Shown in pieces: positions 47,290 to 58,129 of a stretch of DNA of 64,000 nt. The DNA is from Massospora cicadina. Lineage: Eukaryota > Entomophthoromycota > Entomophthoromycetes > Entomophthorales > Entomophthoraceae. Under the pieces are notes generated by a model, which worked only from the letters and a program-made list of their open reading frames with translations, was not told the origin of the DNA and searched no databases. The position numbers were made by a program, and so were the translations under genes. The stretch lies in the NCBI GenBank assembly GCA_022478985.1, contig JAKSZP010000135.1, positions 116,064-180,063 of the forward strand, read 5' to 3'. Positions within the stretch are counted from its first letter, which is position 1; each line of letters begins with the position of its first letter.

Positions 47290-48098
47290 TGTCACAGCTA
47301 GTGACATATTTCCTGGAATTAACTGCCCTTCTAAAGCCAAGTCTAACAAGCCCTTGGGGCAGAGACCAGAACCCCATAAGGTCACCAATGACCTATCTAA
47401 GGTTATTGACAAAAAATGGGTTTTGGTTTTGCCAGCCAGGGCTGAGGAAAACGGCTTATTTGAGGCAAAAGTACAGGCGGAAATCAAATTCAAAACTCAG
47501 AAAATCACAAGATATGAGGTTATGAAATCTGGCCAAATTTAAAATTTTTTTGATTTTGTTGAAAAATGACAATTTGTAGCTCATATCATATTCCAATAAC
47601 CATTGGAATCTTCGTGAAGCAACCCCCATATAAATTAAGTCCCAAGATGAGAAAGGCTTTGCTTTACTCAGATACTCTTATCACCCTAATAAAGTCTAGA
47701 GATTTTGGGAAAATTTCCTATATATTTTTTTTTGAACAAAAAAATATATACTTCTCTGACGATATGTGATGGTTGGAGTTCGTTTTTCACTCTGGTTTGT
47801 ACCCCCTGCTGTACGTGAGCCCTCCACCCACTCCACCATCTATTCCGCCAGCTCCGCCTCCTCATATTTCTCTGGACTTAGCCTTGGATTTTACGCCACC
47901 CTTCCCAGCTCCCAGGGCCCCTTGTCCCTGATGGTTGTGGCAAGTTTGGTGTGCGTTTTGCTCCAAAAATTTATATGGAAACATAATACTGACCGTTTAG
48001 AACATCTCTTCATTTTGTTGGGTCACTTGGCCTTGTTGTATCACCTTTGGCCTGTGTCTTTCCCTCCAGCGACCTCCTGCGCTCCAGTTTCCCTCACA
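47290..48098 (+). repeat. Element E 5' LTR
   Basis: 809 bp. Contains AATAAA at about 47689 and, at 47662-47674, CTTTACTCAGATA, one mismatch to the complement of the adjacent primer site. An open frame from 47766 runs through its end into the internal region. Confidence 0.95.
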
Positions 48099-49480
48099 TT
48101 ATCTGAGAAAAGCCTGGATTTTTTTGTGAGTTTCTTCCACTGTTGGGTGGCTAGAGAAAGCCCAATTCTCTCAGAGTTGTCACCCGCTGAAGCTGTCCAC
48201 TGGGCTGGTACTTTTCTATCCCTCCTGGCCTTGGTTGTTACCTTCCTCAAAGGGTGTGCTGAGGGTGTTTCGCTGCTCCCCTCACTCAAGACTCTCATAA
48301 AGTGTGCAGTACCTGCCACTACTGGTCTCACTCTCCACTTTTCACGTGATTCCAAATTTAAAAAAGGAATATTCAACATGTTATCCAGCCTTAGGGCCCT
48401 CCAGAAGTCTCAAGCCAAGGACTTAGCTGACATCTTCCTCCTCCAGCTGCTGCTCCATGAGATTTTAGAGAAAGCTCACCAATGGTTACTCTCCACGGGT
48501 GAGAATGATATATCCCTCATGGAATTTCTCCCAGCGTTGGAAATCTTTGTCAAGCCCTGCGAGTATCCCCCAATACCTTTGAGGCCTATAACTCCTTTGT
48601 ACACATGTCCCAAGGAGGCCTCACTACAGCTCAGTACTTGCGCCTGTTTCAAGAGCGAGCATCAAGATTGGAATCTCTTGAACAGTTAGAAATGGCCCTT
48701 CTCTGTAAGTCCCTAGATAATACTGGTGATTCTTTTGGCATATGGGATAACCCTCCCCCTCTCTATCTGAGACATGCTCTATCCTTGCATCCCTGTTGTC
48801 TATCAGCCCCTGTACCAAGCCTAATTGTACCGCTGAACTTCAGATCCTAGAACTTGATGACTCTATCACTGTGGGGCACCAACATGTTTCCGATCCAGTG
48901 GTGACATATCCATCTGAGACACTGGCCGTTATGGACACTTCCAACCTGATTCTAGAAGGCTCTACTTACATAATTTCCCAGTACCTCTTGGAACCAGCAG
49001 AGAGCTCGCTGGAAGGTGAGACTGAAACCTCCGTCATAGGTGGGGGTCCCCTCACCACTGGCCCTGCACCACCGCGCTCCACGGAGTACCCCTCACTTTT
49101 GTCCTCAAAAGTAGAGGGGGTTAGTAAGTCTAACCCACTTGATTCAGAGCATTCACTTCCTCCAGGGTATAGACCTGCCGTTGCCATTTTGGAACCTATG
49201 CCTTCTGTCCAACCTGTCATCCCAGTTGGCCCAGTTAAAAAACTCTTTCCTATCACTCCAGAGTCACCTCTTGTGGCGGACTCCATCCAGAAATGAGTAA
49301 AGATCCATTAGAGGATTATTGAAGAAGAGATAGCCATGGCTGACCCCACCAAAAGCTTGGCTGTCCTGACTGGTGTAGTCTCATGTGATAAAGACCTTCC
49401 TCCTGCCAAACATAGATCATTAAGCTACCCCACACCATTTAAGTCCCGTGGACAACTTTATGGCAATGTGAAGTCATACA
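47766..49480 (+). pseudogene. Element E gag
   Basis: An uninterrupted 307-residue frame (47766-48689) starts inside the LTR, with a hydrophobic segment SLMVVASLVCVLLQKFIW. It continues as SLKTLIKCAVPATTGLTLHF, SSLRALQKSQAKDLADIFLL and HEILEKAHQWLLSTGENDIS. After a frameshift at about 48600 come HMSQGGLTTAQYLRLFQERA and SRLESLEQLEMALLCKSL, then an acidic, Pro-rich linker (48796-49296). No zinc knuckle is visible, consistent with Tf1-type chromoviruses. The true start, inside or after the LTR, is undecided. Confidence 0.7.
48100..48112 (+). promoter_or_regulatory. Element E self-primed primer site
   Basis: TATCTGAGAAAAG, one base after the LTR. Its complement CTTTTCTCAGATA is present perfectly in the 3' LTR (54740-54752), at offset 372 in the LTR. 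This mirrors Tf1, where the first bases of the RNA pair with the primer site. No tRNA-type TGG start is present. Confidence 0.6.
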
Positions 49481-49499
49481 GAAAATTTTTTTAGGAGAT

Positions 49500-49960
49500 A
49501 CTCCAAATCATACGCCGCTCTCTGGGCTTGGAGCCATCCTGTGATCCCTTTGGCTCTGAGGGATATATACCCTCCTCTGCTTACTTCTTGTTCATGTCTA
49601 CTTTTTCTTCTGCAGGAAAGAGCTTTCAAGCACTCGCTTTGGTGGACACTAGTGCAACTGAAAACTTCATCCGCCAAGAGTTGGCAGAGGCCCTTGAGCT
49701 ACCCCTGGGAGTTGGTCAGTTTGTGAAGGGTGGTGCACCTCAAACTATTTCAAGTTACCGTGTGTTAACACCTGTCCCTTTCATTGCAGGTGATGGTTAC
49801 TTTGTTGAAAATTCTCCTCAATAAAGAACCTCCTATACCTTGTTATTTTAGGGGTTGACTGGTGGCGCCGATTTGACATCGCCACTAACCTCCTAGACTC
49901 TACCTGCATGCACAATTTCCTGGTGTAGTAACGGTTATCATTCTTTGCTTAGATGAGAGT
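49500..49960 (+). pseudogene. Element E aspartic protease
   Basis: Frame 49528-49824 contains FQALALVDTSATENFIRQEL, where the catalytic motif reads DTSA, an allowed retropepsin variant. A frameshift near 49830 precedes the DWWRRFDIATNLLDST-like linker. Confidence 0.82.
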
Positions 49961-49980
49961 GCCACGGTGATCCCCAGAAG

Positions 49981-51310
49981 GTGAGCCCCTCTCCTAAGGT
50001 GGGACTAGCCTCTATTCAACCTACTGACGCCCTAACCCCAACACTTACTCTGCCAGAATGCATCCGTGGCTATGATGATCTGTTTGATCCCACAAAGGAC
50101 TTCCCACTCCCCAAGCACACCAATTTTGACTTTGAGTTTAAGTTGACTGTAGATCTCATCAAGGTATCCTCTCCAATATTACCCCTTGTCCCTGAGAGAG
50201 GAGGCTGCCTTGGATGCTTGGGTAGACGACGTGCTCTCTTAGGGTCAAATCTTTTAAACCTTACCTGTGTGCTCCCACCTCTTGTTTGTAGAGAAGTCTG
50301 ATGGCTCACTTCGTCCCTGCGTTGATTATGGCAATCTGAACAACGTAACAGTGCCTGACCCACATCCGCTCCCTATGGAGCAACAGATTGCCCGCTACGT
50401 GGAGAAGGCTAGGGTGTTCAGCAAGCTTGACTGCCTCAACGCTTTCAACCAGATCTGCATTAAAGAAGGCCAGGAGTGGTTGACCACTTTTTGCACTTGG
50501 AAAGGTATCTACCAGTTAAGGGTTATGCCATTTGGTTTGAAGAAAGCTCCCGCCTGCTTTCAGAGGCTCATTGATGCTGCCTTGGGAGACCTTATGGGTA
50601 CATGCGCGATTGCATGCATGGACAACATACTGGTCTTTTCCTCAGATGCAGAATCTCATGCCCGCCACCTTGTGTTTGTCATGGAGAGACTTTCACAGGA
50701 AAACCTTACAATTAAGGGTAGCAAGTGTGAGTTCTTCCAACCAAAGGTCGAGTTCTTAGGAAACACTATCTTCTCCTATGGTCACATGATCGCCCCAGAT
50801 AAGGAAGCAGCTATCAGTGATTGGGTTACCCTCTCATCTCTCACAGAGTTACGCAGCTTCCTTGGGACATGTAACTTCCTCAAGAAGTTCACCTCCAGCT
50901 CTCAGAAGTTGTCGCCCCTCTCTACCTCACTTCAGGGAAGAAGATTAATAGTTGGACCAATGAATGCAACGCTGCATTCCACGCCGTCAAGTCCATACTA
51001 TTGTCCAGTCCGGTGTTGGTACATGCAGACCCCAGCCGCCCCTTTATTGTCGCCACTGATGCTTCCAACTTTGCGGTGGGAGCTTCTCTGCTACAAGAGG
51101 GGGAGAATGGAGTGGAACGGCCTGTTGCTTACTTTTCTAAGAAAATGACCCTGGCGCAGCTCAACTATGCAATATATGATAAGGAACTCTTTGCAGTTGT
51201 TGAGGCAGTACAACACTGGCGCCGCCATTTGCATGGGTCTAAGTGGCCATTTACTGTCCATACTGACCATGAGGCATTGATGTACTACCACACCCCACAG
51301 AAGCTATTTG
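49981..51310 (+). pseudogene. Element E reverse transcriptase and RNase H
   Basis: The main frame 50267-51148 reads EKSDGSLRPCVDYGNLNNVT, VFSKLDCLNAFNQICIKEGQ, LRVMPFGLKKAPACFQRLID and ACMDNILVFSSDAESHARHL. YMDD is changed to CMDN, so the catalytic pair is broken. RNase H at 51001-51305 has FIVATDASNFAVGASLLQEG, LNYAIYDKELFAVVEAVQHW and HTDHEALMYYHTPQKL, where it is cut by the R1 insertion. Confidence 0.92.
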
Positions 51311-52735
51311 TCATAGAGACGGCAGAAAGTTTAGACTGGCCTGCCAGTCAGGATGCATAAGCACCCAAAAAGTAAGCCAGAATGCCAGAGGCATTGCTGA
51401 CTAAATGACAATGTATGGAGCCAGGCATTGGGAAATGATGAATCGTTGGTGTAGAACAACAGTGAGTATGATCCTGAGGACAAACCAAATTGGGCCCACC
51501 CCAGACCCTGAAGGTCTTACTGCAGGGGGAAGAGCTACAGAAATAGTTTCAATAAGTTCACCGATATATGGGGTTGATTTGACTTGGGAGACAAGAAGGC
51601 GGATCCTTTCTTGTAAATGGTGGATGTAAGGCAACAAGATCCCAGTATACTGTTGTCAAAAGTTTATGATAGCAGGGTTAAAATGCCAGAAGTATCTGAA
51701 TCACTGAATCCAATCTACGACGGTGGGGGCCATAGTGACCATGAGTACTGGTAGAGCCCATCCGGTGTATGGACCAACAGGCCACCAGGGAAAAGCCATC
51801 TGGGATGCAGCCAGAAGAAAATCAACTAGATAAAATTGATTGTTTTTTTGGGCAAAATTTTATTGCAAAGGAAAAGGAAGAAAATTGAACACCAATTTTC
51901 TCAGTGCAATGCAACTGATTAAATAGTGGTCAATTGGTGCGGGGACAAGCTGGGATCGGGACCCTCAATTTCAACCTAACTGGTGAATTATTTGGAAATG
52001 GGGCAGATAGTTCGCTGGGAACTGACATTGAAGAACTCATCGGTGGGCCAAGTCACTGTCAGCCTGACCTTGAACGTCCAAACTGAGGCTTGGCTACATT
52101 TCTGACAGTTGGTGCAATGGCGTTTAGCCCAACAAGCAGTGGGAATCCCCCAAGGCCACCCCATGTAGGGGCGGGCCCATTTGGTTAGGAACAGGTTCAG
52201 GACGCCCAACCTGCCCATGCCCAGTCGCTGAGCCATTCAATTGGTCAGAGGCGTTGCATCAGGCGCAACAAACGATTTGCCCACTGGGAGCATCAAACCC
52301 TCAGTGATGGAGTCTGATGCTGTTACCTGCCCATCAGGGATGATCCCCAACAATTTTGGGAGGGGAGTGATTTTTTTGATCGTTGTGTTGGCTAAATTGA
52401 AACCGTTGGGCATTCTTACTAATATATCAGTCTTCATCCCTTTTTGACCATTTGAAATCTGAACATTGGGCTGATTGCCACTCAAATTTGTTCCAATCGA
52501 TTTCTTATCAGCGATCTTGGCGCAGATTTCACTAATTTCCCATAAAAGTTCTGATGAGGTGAGTGTGGGTACTGGGAGAGGGATCTGAAGTGAAAGAGCT
52601 GTTACCCAGCGCTTGTCTACCACATGAGCGAGATCGCCCTGAGTAACGAGGGGTACAGCCATCCTCTTCAGTACCTTCTTGCTCAGGAATGGGAAAATGG
52701 CCTGATCAACTCCCTGACCCAGCACTAGTTGACGC
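51306..52735 (-). repeat. Repeat R1 copy 2 inserted in element E
   Basis: Separates the RNase H motif MYYHTPQKL from the RNase H/integrase linker NTQVLIKPEQ. Some connecting residues normally present are missing. Minus-strand frames 52237-52725 and 51988-52236 encode FPFLSKKVLKRMAVPLVTQG, VVDKRWVTALSLQIPLPVPT and WARPYMGWPWGIPTACWAKR, parallel to R1 copy 1 at 23240-24240. The 51343-51420 segment matches 20893-20960. No known domain is recognised. Confidence 0.6.
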
Positions 52736-53960
52736 CCACAATACCCAGGTGTTGATTAAGCCAGAACAGGCGAAGGAGAGCCCACTGTCCAACCCCTGCT
52801 CTGCTTATGATGGAACCTTTGGAATGTGATGCTGACACCCCTTCCTGTGTTAGGTTGTCCCAACCTCTGTCAGCTGACTATGATAAGATTAAGCATGCCT
52901 GCCATAGAAATGGCGAATCCCTGGACAAAGGCTACCAGTTGATGGATGGTGTCATCCTCCATCAGGGCAAGTGGTGGGTACCTCCTGGACCCCTGCGTGA
53001 GGAAGTGATCCGTGAAGCTCATGACCCTCCAACTGCTGGCCACCCTGGCAAGGACAAGACGCTTGAGTTAGTCCGCCGCTCCTACAGTTGGAAAGGTATT
53101 GCCACTGATGTGGCAAAATTCACAAAGTCCTGCTTGACGTGCAACAGGTCAAAGCCAAGCCGCCTGAAGAGTGCTGGATTGCTTGTTCCCCTCCAAGCTG
53201 CTGAGGGCCCTTGGACATCAGTGTCTGTCGATTTTATTGTGGAACTTCCCTTGTCCCAGGGTTATGATGCAGTAATGGTTGTGGTGGACCGTTTCACAAA
53301 GATGGCCCACTTCATCCCCTGCAACACCACCATTACTTCAGTTGAGACAGCCCGCCTCTTTGTAGATCACATCTTTTGCTTACATGGTCTCCCCAAGGAG
53401 ATTATCAGTGATTGGGGCCCACAATTCACCGCTCAGTTCTGGGAAGCCCTGCTTTCCATCCTCAGCATCCGCCCCTGCCGCTCCACAGCCTTCCACCCCC
53501 AGTCAGATGGACAGACGGAGAGGGTGAACCAAGGTTTGGAGCAATTCTTGCGTAGTTATTCCAATGCTGAACAGAACAATTGGTCCTCTCACCTCCCACT
53601 GGCGCAATTTGCTTATAATAATCTTACCCATGCCTCTACAGGCACTTCCCCCTTCTTTGCAAATTATGGTTACAACCCCAGTTTCAACCTAAGTCCGTGG
53701 ATTGAGTCCAACGTTGTCACTGCCAATGAGCGCGCTAAAGAGCTCAGGGACATACATCAGGCAGTGAAGGACCATCTCGTTGATGCTGTGAGGATCTACA
53801 AAGCATATGTTGACTGAAAGCGCCGTGAAGGGCCTGAGTATAAGCCTGGTGACTTGGTCATGGCCAACGCTAAGAATCTCCACCTGAAGCAACCCTGCCG
53901 CAAGTTAAGTCCAAGCGTGTTGAACCCTTCAAGATCCTCAAGAAAGTTGGCCCATCAGCT
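52736..53960 (+). pseudogene. Element E integrase
   Basis: Frame 52807-53817 (336 residues) is nearly intact. The zinc-binding part is REAHDPPTAGHPGKDKTLEL and CLTCNRSKPSR. The core is SVSVDFIVELPLSQGYDAVM (first Asp), EIISDWGPQFTAQFWEALL (second Asp) and SDGQTERVNQGLEQFLRSY (Glu). SLAQFAYNN-type and GTSPFFANYGYNPSFN motifs follow. A TGA at 53815 precedes KRREGPEYKPGDLVMANAKN, and a frameshift at about 53895 follows. Confidence 0.93.
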
Positions 53961-53990
53961 AACCAGGTTGACTTACCCCCCTCAACCAAA

Positions 53991-54367
53991 GTGTTCATCA
54001 CCTTACAAGAATGCCTCCTGACCCCCTTCATTGGCCCCATGCCACCTCACCCAGATTCCGTGATAGTAGATGGTGAACCCAAATATGAGATTGATGCCAT
54101 TCTTTCTTATTGCCTATCCCGGCGCCGCCTGAAATACTTGGTGTCCTGGAAAGAATATGATGAGACAGAGAACAGCTGGGTATCTTATCAGGACATGACC
54201 AATGCTCAGGACCTAATTCATGACTTCCACTCTAGATTCCCAGATGCCGCAGGACCTGCCACCCAAGCCTCTTTAGCTGCCATGAAGTTACCCACTCCCC
54301 ACAAGAACTTTGCCTTGGCCAATGTCCCCTCAGGTGGTGTAGAACCCCGTCCAAGAGCGGAGGGTGA
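53991..54367 (+). pseudogene. Element E chromodomain and C-terminal tail
   Basis: YEIDAILSYCLSRRRLKYLV, SWKEYDETENSWVSYQDMTN and QDLIHDFHSRFPDAAGPA form a complete chromodomain (about 54085-54250), with the W-x-x-Y-x-x-x-x-x-x-W aromatic spacing. The frame runs on into the LTR without a stop. It probably directs integration to heterochromatin, as known for chromoviruses. Confidence 0.92.
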
Positions 54368-55176
54368 TGTCACAGCTAGTGACATATTTCCTGGAATTAA
54401 CTGCCCTTCTAAAGCCAAGTCCAACAAGCCCTTGGGGCAGAGACCAGAACCCCTAAGGGTCACCAATGACCTATCTAAGGTCATTGACAAAAAATGGGTT
54501 TTGGCTTTGCCAGCCAGGGCTGAGGAAAACGGCTTATTTGAGGCAAAAGTACAGGCGGAAATCAAATTCAAGACCCAGAAAATCACAAGATATGAGGTTA
54601 TGAAATCTGGCAAAATTCAAATTTTTTTTGATTTTGTTGAAAAACGACAATTTGTAGCTCATATCATATTCCAATAACCACTGGAATCTTCGTGAAGCAA
54701 CCCCCATATAAATTAAGTCCCAAGATGAGAAAGGCTTTGCTTTTCTCAGATACTCTTATCACCCTAATAAAGTCTAGAGATTATGGGAAAATTTCCTGTA
54801 TATTTTTTTCTGAACAAAAAAAATATATACTTCTCCGACGATATGTGATGGCTGGAGTTCGTTTTTCACTCTGGTTTGTACCCCCTGCTGTACGTGAGCC
54901 CTCCACCCACTCCGCCATCTATTCCACCAGCTCCGCCTCCTCATATTTCTCTGGACTTAACCTTGGATTTTACGCCACCCTTCCCAGCTCCCAGGGCCTC
55001 TTGTCCCTGATGGTTGTGGCCAGTTTGGTGTGCGTTTTGCTCCAAAATTTATATGGAAACACAATACTGACCGTTTAGAACATCTCTTCGTTTTGTTGGG
55101 TCACTTGTCCTTGTTGTATCACCTTTGGCCTGTGTCTTTCCCTCCAGCGACCTCCTGCGCTCCAGTTTCCCTGACA
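54368..55176 (+). repeat. Element E 3' LTR
   Basis: 809-bp direct repeat of 47290-48098. It is preceded by the purine-rich AGAGCGGAGGGTGA and followed by the target duplication GTCCC. It contains the 13-nt self-primer match at 54740-54752. Confidence 0.95.
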
Positions 55177-55181
55177 GTCCC

Positions 55182-55800
55182 AGAGAGTGGGAATTGAGAG
55201 GAAGTTAATTCTCAACTAAGTTCAGAAATTGTGAGGGCCTGAACTTTAAGGTCGCCTTCTGAGAGCACCTTCTGCACTATTCTTTAGACCCATAAGAGCT
55301 TAAAGAATAGCTCAGGAGGGGCAAAGCTCAGCACCAAGCCCAAATTCAACTTTAATTTTCAAAAAGCATTTCAACTCAGGATTTGGAAATCTGAACCCAA
55401 GTAAAATTATAACGATCATCTTAATCCAACCCAAAAACTACCTAATCCAATGCTTAACCACAACCTTTGGTAACCACTAATCATGTTACATTGGAAAACG
55501 CCATAACTGCATTCATCTCCACATTGGAGTCTTATCCTGAGGTCCAAATGCCCATGATTGTCCAGAAGAGTAATTTCACCTGTATCTGGCAAATTAATGA
55601 AGCATTTAATAAAATTCCTGCATCTACCTTACATCCCAAGTTCTCTTCATCCAGCTCTTCCAGCCATCCTCAGGTCCACATTGTCAAGAATCAGAAGAAC
55701 CCCAAACTTTGATGCTCCTACTGCAATGTAATCTATGATAGCACCAGAGCATGTTGGAAGAGACTCACCAAGGAGGCGGAAAAAGGGCACTCAGCATGAA
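55182..55800 (+). pseudogene. Element F gag, part after element E
   Basis: Frame 55467-55712 reads VTLENAITAFISTLESYPEV and WQINEAFNKIPASTLHPKFS. At 55713 on comes CSYCNVIYDSTRACWKR, a knuckle with His replaced by Asp (CX2CX4DX4C). This corresponds to element C gag LTLDDAVAAVLTG...CEYCYKFRHKEAVCWKR. The first 250 bases after element E are too broken to read. Confidence 0.72.
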
Positions 55801-55979
55801 AGGTGAGGCACTTCATGCTGACATCCCATTACTGGCTCAGAAATGTTTAGTAACCTATAATGAGTATATTGTTGTCATACCAGAAGAAGATGATTTGGTA
55901 ATCATCAACAATAAGAACTTAATACTTCTTACTCTTCTTCTGATGAATCTATGTTTCTCACTCTGCCTCCTCAGTTCTA

Positions 55980-56830
55980 GATTTTAGTTACCTGTGTTTC
56001 TATCCAAGCTTATAAGATTGTGTCCACACCATTGCTGACTGTGGTTCCCCTGTGAATGTCATTTCATCTAAATTTGTGAAGCGTATCAAAGTAGCTCCTG
56101 ACTTGCTCACTACATAGGATACGGCACAGCTGGACTACAATGCACTTGGTCTATTGGGGCTTAAAGCTTGCTACCCATTTGCTTAGGCAGGCTTTCTTTA
56201 TATACCTCAACCATTGCAATAGACTACCCAAGTTACAATCTTCTCCTTGGGACTCAGTTTTTTTGGGACTATTCCACTATTGTGCACTATGATAAAGGAT
56301 TCTTATTACTCTCATGATATAGGGTCCCAAGGTTTTGAAGCCTCCCATGATGCCAAGGTAGAGGTAAAAACTTGGGCTTTTCTTTAAGAAAACAAAAGCT
56401 GGATTAAAATGCTTGAATATCATGTAAGGAGTTCTCAAGTAAAGATACCCCCTTATGCAGTAGATGGCTGAGAGGACATGCCTATCTACTTGCCTAGGAT
56501 GAGTACTATACCGCTAAAGTCCTAATTCATTGTTGATGCTCAAGTACATATCAATATTCCCTTTGGGACAATTTCTGGAAGTATGAGGCATGGATAACCC
56601 ATCAGTCAAAGAAATTTTGAACTGTCTGAAAATTTTAGATCCTGCTTATGCTGAATCCATATTGGTTCTGATGGAAAACCTCACTGACAATTAGAGGATA
56701 GAGGGGTTTAGTATCCAGATGCTTAAGTTTGCCTCTTTCTTGTAGAAGCGATTGATGACATTTATTGCTTTGGAATTCTAAGAGATTTTGTGTTAGATAC
56801 ACCACCATCAGTAGCTCTAGTTGACACCTT
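55980..56830 (+). pseudogene. Element F protease and pre-RT linker
   Basis: The protease at 56025-56330 reads TIADCGSPVNVISSKFVKRI, so the active-site DTGS is DCGS here, followed by KVAPDLLTT. The linker at 56430-56820 (IPPYAVDG, DMPIYLPRMSTIPLKS, DFVLDTPPSVALVDTF) parallels the element C linker. Reverse transcriptase, RNase H and integrase are absent: LTR 2 follows directly. Confidence 0.7.
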
Positions 56831-57301
56831 TGTCAGGACTGAGATGATCAGCGAGTCAAAATCCTTACTCCTGCATTGAGCTTCAGTAGGTAAACTCTTG
56901 AGACAGCACAAATGGAACCTTACCCTGAAGGCATTGATTTGAGAGTCAATCAGGAAGCATCAAGTGCATGAGAATCAATTGAGACACCTTCAGGAATTCC
57001 ATCCCTACTTCCTGAATCTCAATAGGCACGTCCCCCACCACTGCAGTCATGAGTAAATGCAGAACAATTAAAGTGCTGACCAGGCGGTCAATATGGAAGG
57101 CAGTGAAAGATCTAATTGTAGTAAGCTACAAAGGTCCCCAAGACACCATGTCTTCAACCTCCCTATAGATATCAACTTTTTTTAACTCAATAAACTAGTC
57201 TATATTCGCCCCATTTTTTGTTTTTTGACCTCTTCACTAGTTTATAACTTTGAGCCCATTTTCAAACTTTGGCATCTGTCAAGAGAGCTGTTACACCATG
57301 A
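56831..57301 (+). repeat. Element F LTR 2
   Basis: 471 bp, the same length as LTR 1, starting TGTCAGGACTGAGATG. It is followed by a primer site and gag start, so it acts as the 5' LTR of a second copy as well as the 3' LTR of the first. Confidence 0.82.
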
Positions 57302-57305
57302 AAAG

Positions 57306-57323
57306 TGGTGCTCACTACAGAGG
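57306..57323 (+). promoter_or_regulatory. Element F primer-binding site 2
   Basis: TGGTGCTCACTACAGAGG, one mismatch to the element C site. Confidence 0.8.
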
Positions 57324-57361
57324 GCTCCAAGCTGCTCAAGTGAAAACGCCTATTACAAACA

Positions 57362-57533
57362 ATGGAGAATAATATCAGTCAAGAAAATCAACCTGCTGAT
57401 CTGTTGAGAAGCGTCACTCAATAGATTAGTACCTTGCAATATGAAGTACTGCCCATGAATCCTGAAATCTTAGAGTTTCAGGACATGTTTCAGTTCACTC
57501 TACATTCCATTAATGGTGATCAGTACCAACTTT
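57362..57533 (+). pseudogene. Element F second copy, gag start
   Basis: ATGGAGAATAATATCAGTC and following bases align with 45720-45900 (AACCTGCTGATC, GATCAGTACCAACT). It is cut by element G at 57534, and the rest is not found within the window. Confidence 0.7.
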
Positions 57534-57538
57534 AATAT

Positions 57539-58099
57539 TGTTATAAATTGGTGGTATCGGTGAGATACGCTGAAGAGGTTTTGCACAGGGTTAAGACCAC
57601 TGAGCAATAGGACCGATGATACTCAATTGTCATCCTCAAAATAACTTAATAAACTTTTTAATGAATATGGGCAATTGCACCGCATGACGCCTTAATTATT
57701 TAATATAATATATACAGCGGATCCTTACTGTTCCGCTCCTCTAAACTACTAAAAACTATCTTTCTTCAATCATCTCATCTTACCTAAATCTCAGCAACTT
57801 TGGAAGATATCATTTTATCAGATTAGTTATTCAGTTCCACCATATTTCATTGGTCTGGAAAGTCTTCATTCATTAAATTCACGATCATCTAATTATAAGC
57901 AATTTACCAACTATTCGTCATTCATCAATATCTCCTAATCACCTCATTTGGAAGCGATCTAATAACCATCTTTACCAACCCAATGTCGCCTCATCTCAAG
58001 GCGCATAAATAATCATAACTTGTATCAAACTTGGTGTATTCTACCTATTCTGCCATAACGACTTAGGGTTTATTGTCCAGTCTTATCAGAATTATGACA
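57539..58099 (-). repeat. Element G 3' LTR
   Basis: 561 bp. Aligns end to end with 63031-63590. Shared blocks include GGTTTTGCACAGGGTTAAG and ATTTCATTGG-type segments. Confidence 0.94.
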
Positions 58100-58129
58100 T
58101 TACCCCACTTGACTGGATGATAAGGCTCC

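Larger units (their letters stand above)
47285..55181 (+). mobile_element. Element E: Ty3/gypsy chromovirus inserted in element F
   Basis: LTRs at 47290-48098 and 54368-55176 are each exactly 809 bp, start TGTCACAGC and end CACA or GACA. They are flanked by GTCCC on both sides (47285-47289, 55177-55181). Contents are gag, protease, RT, RNase H, integrase and chromodomain. The LTRs are very similar, so it is younger than F. It is inactivated by the R1 insertion at about 51310-52735 and by point lesions. Confidence 0.96.

Noticed and set aside
54200..54677. Chromodomain frame running into the 3' LTR as one long host-like protein
   Set aside because: The extension is LTR sequence also found at 47290 on. 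It is a read-through product of element E.
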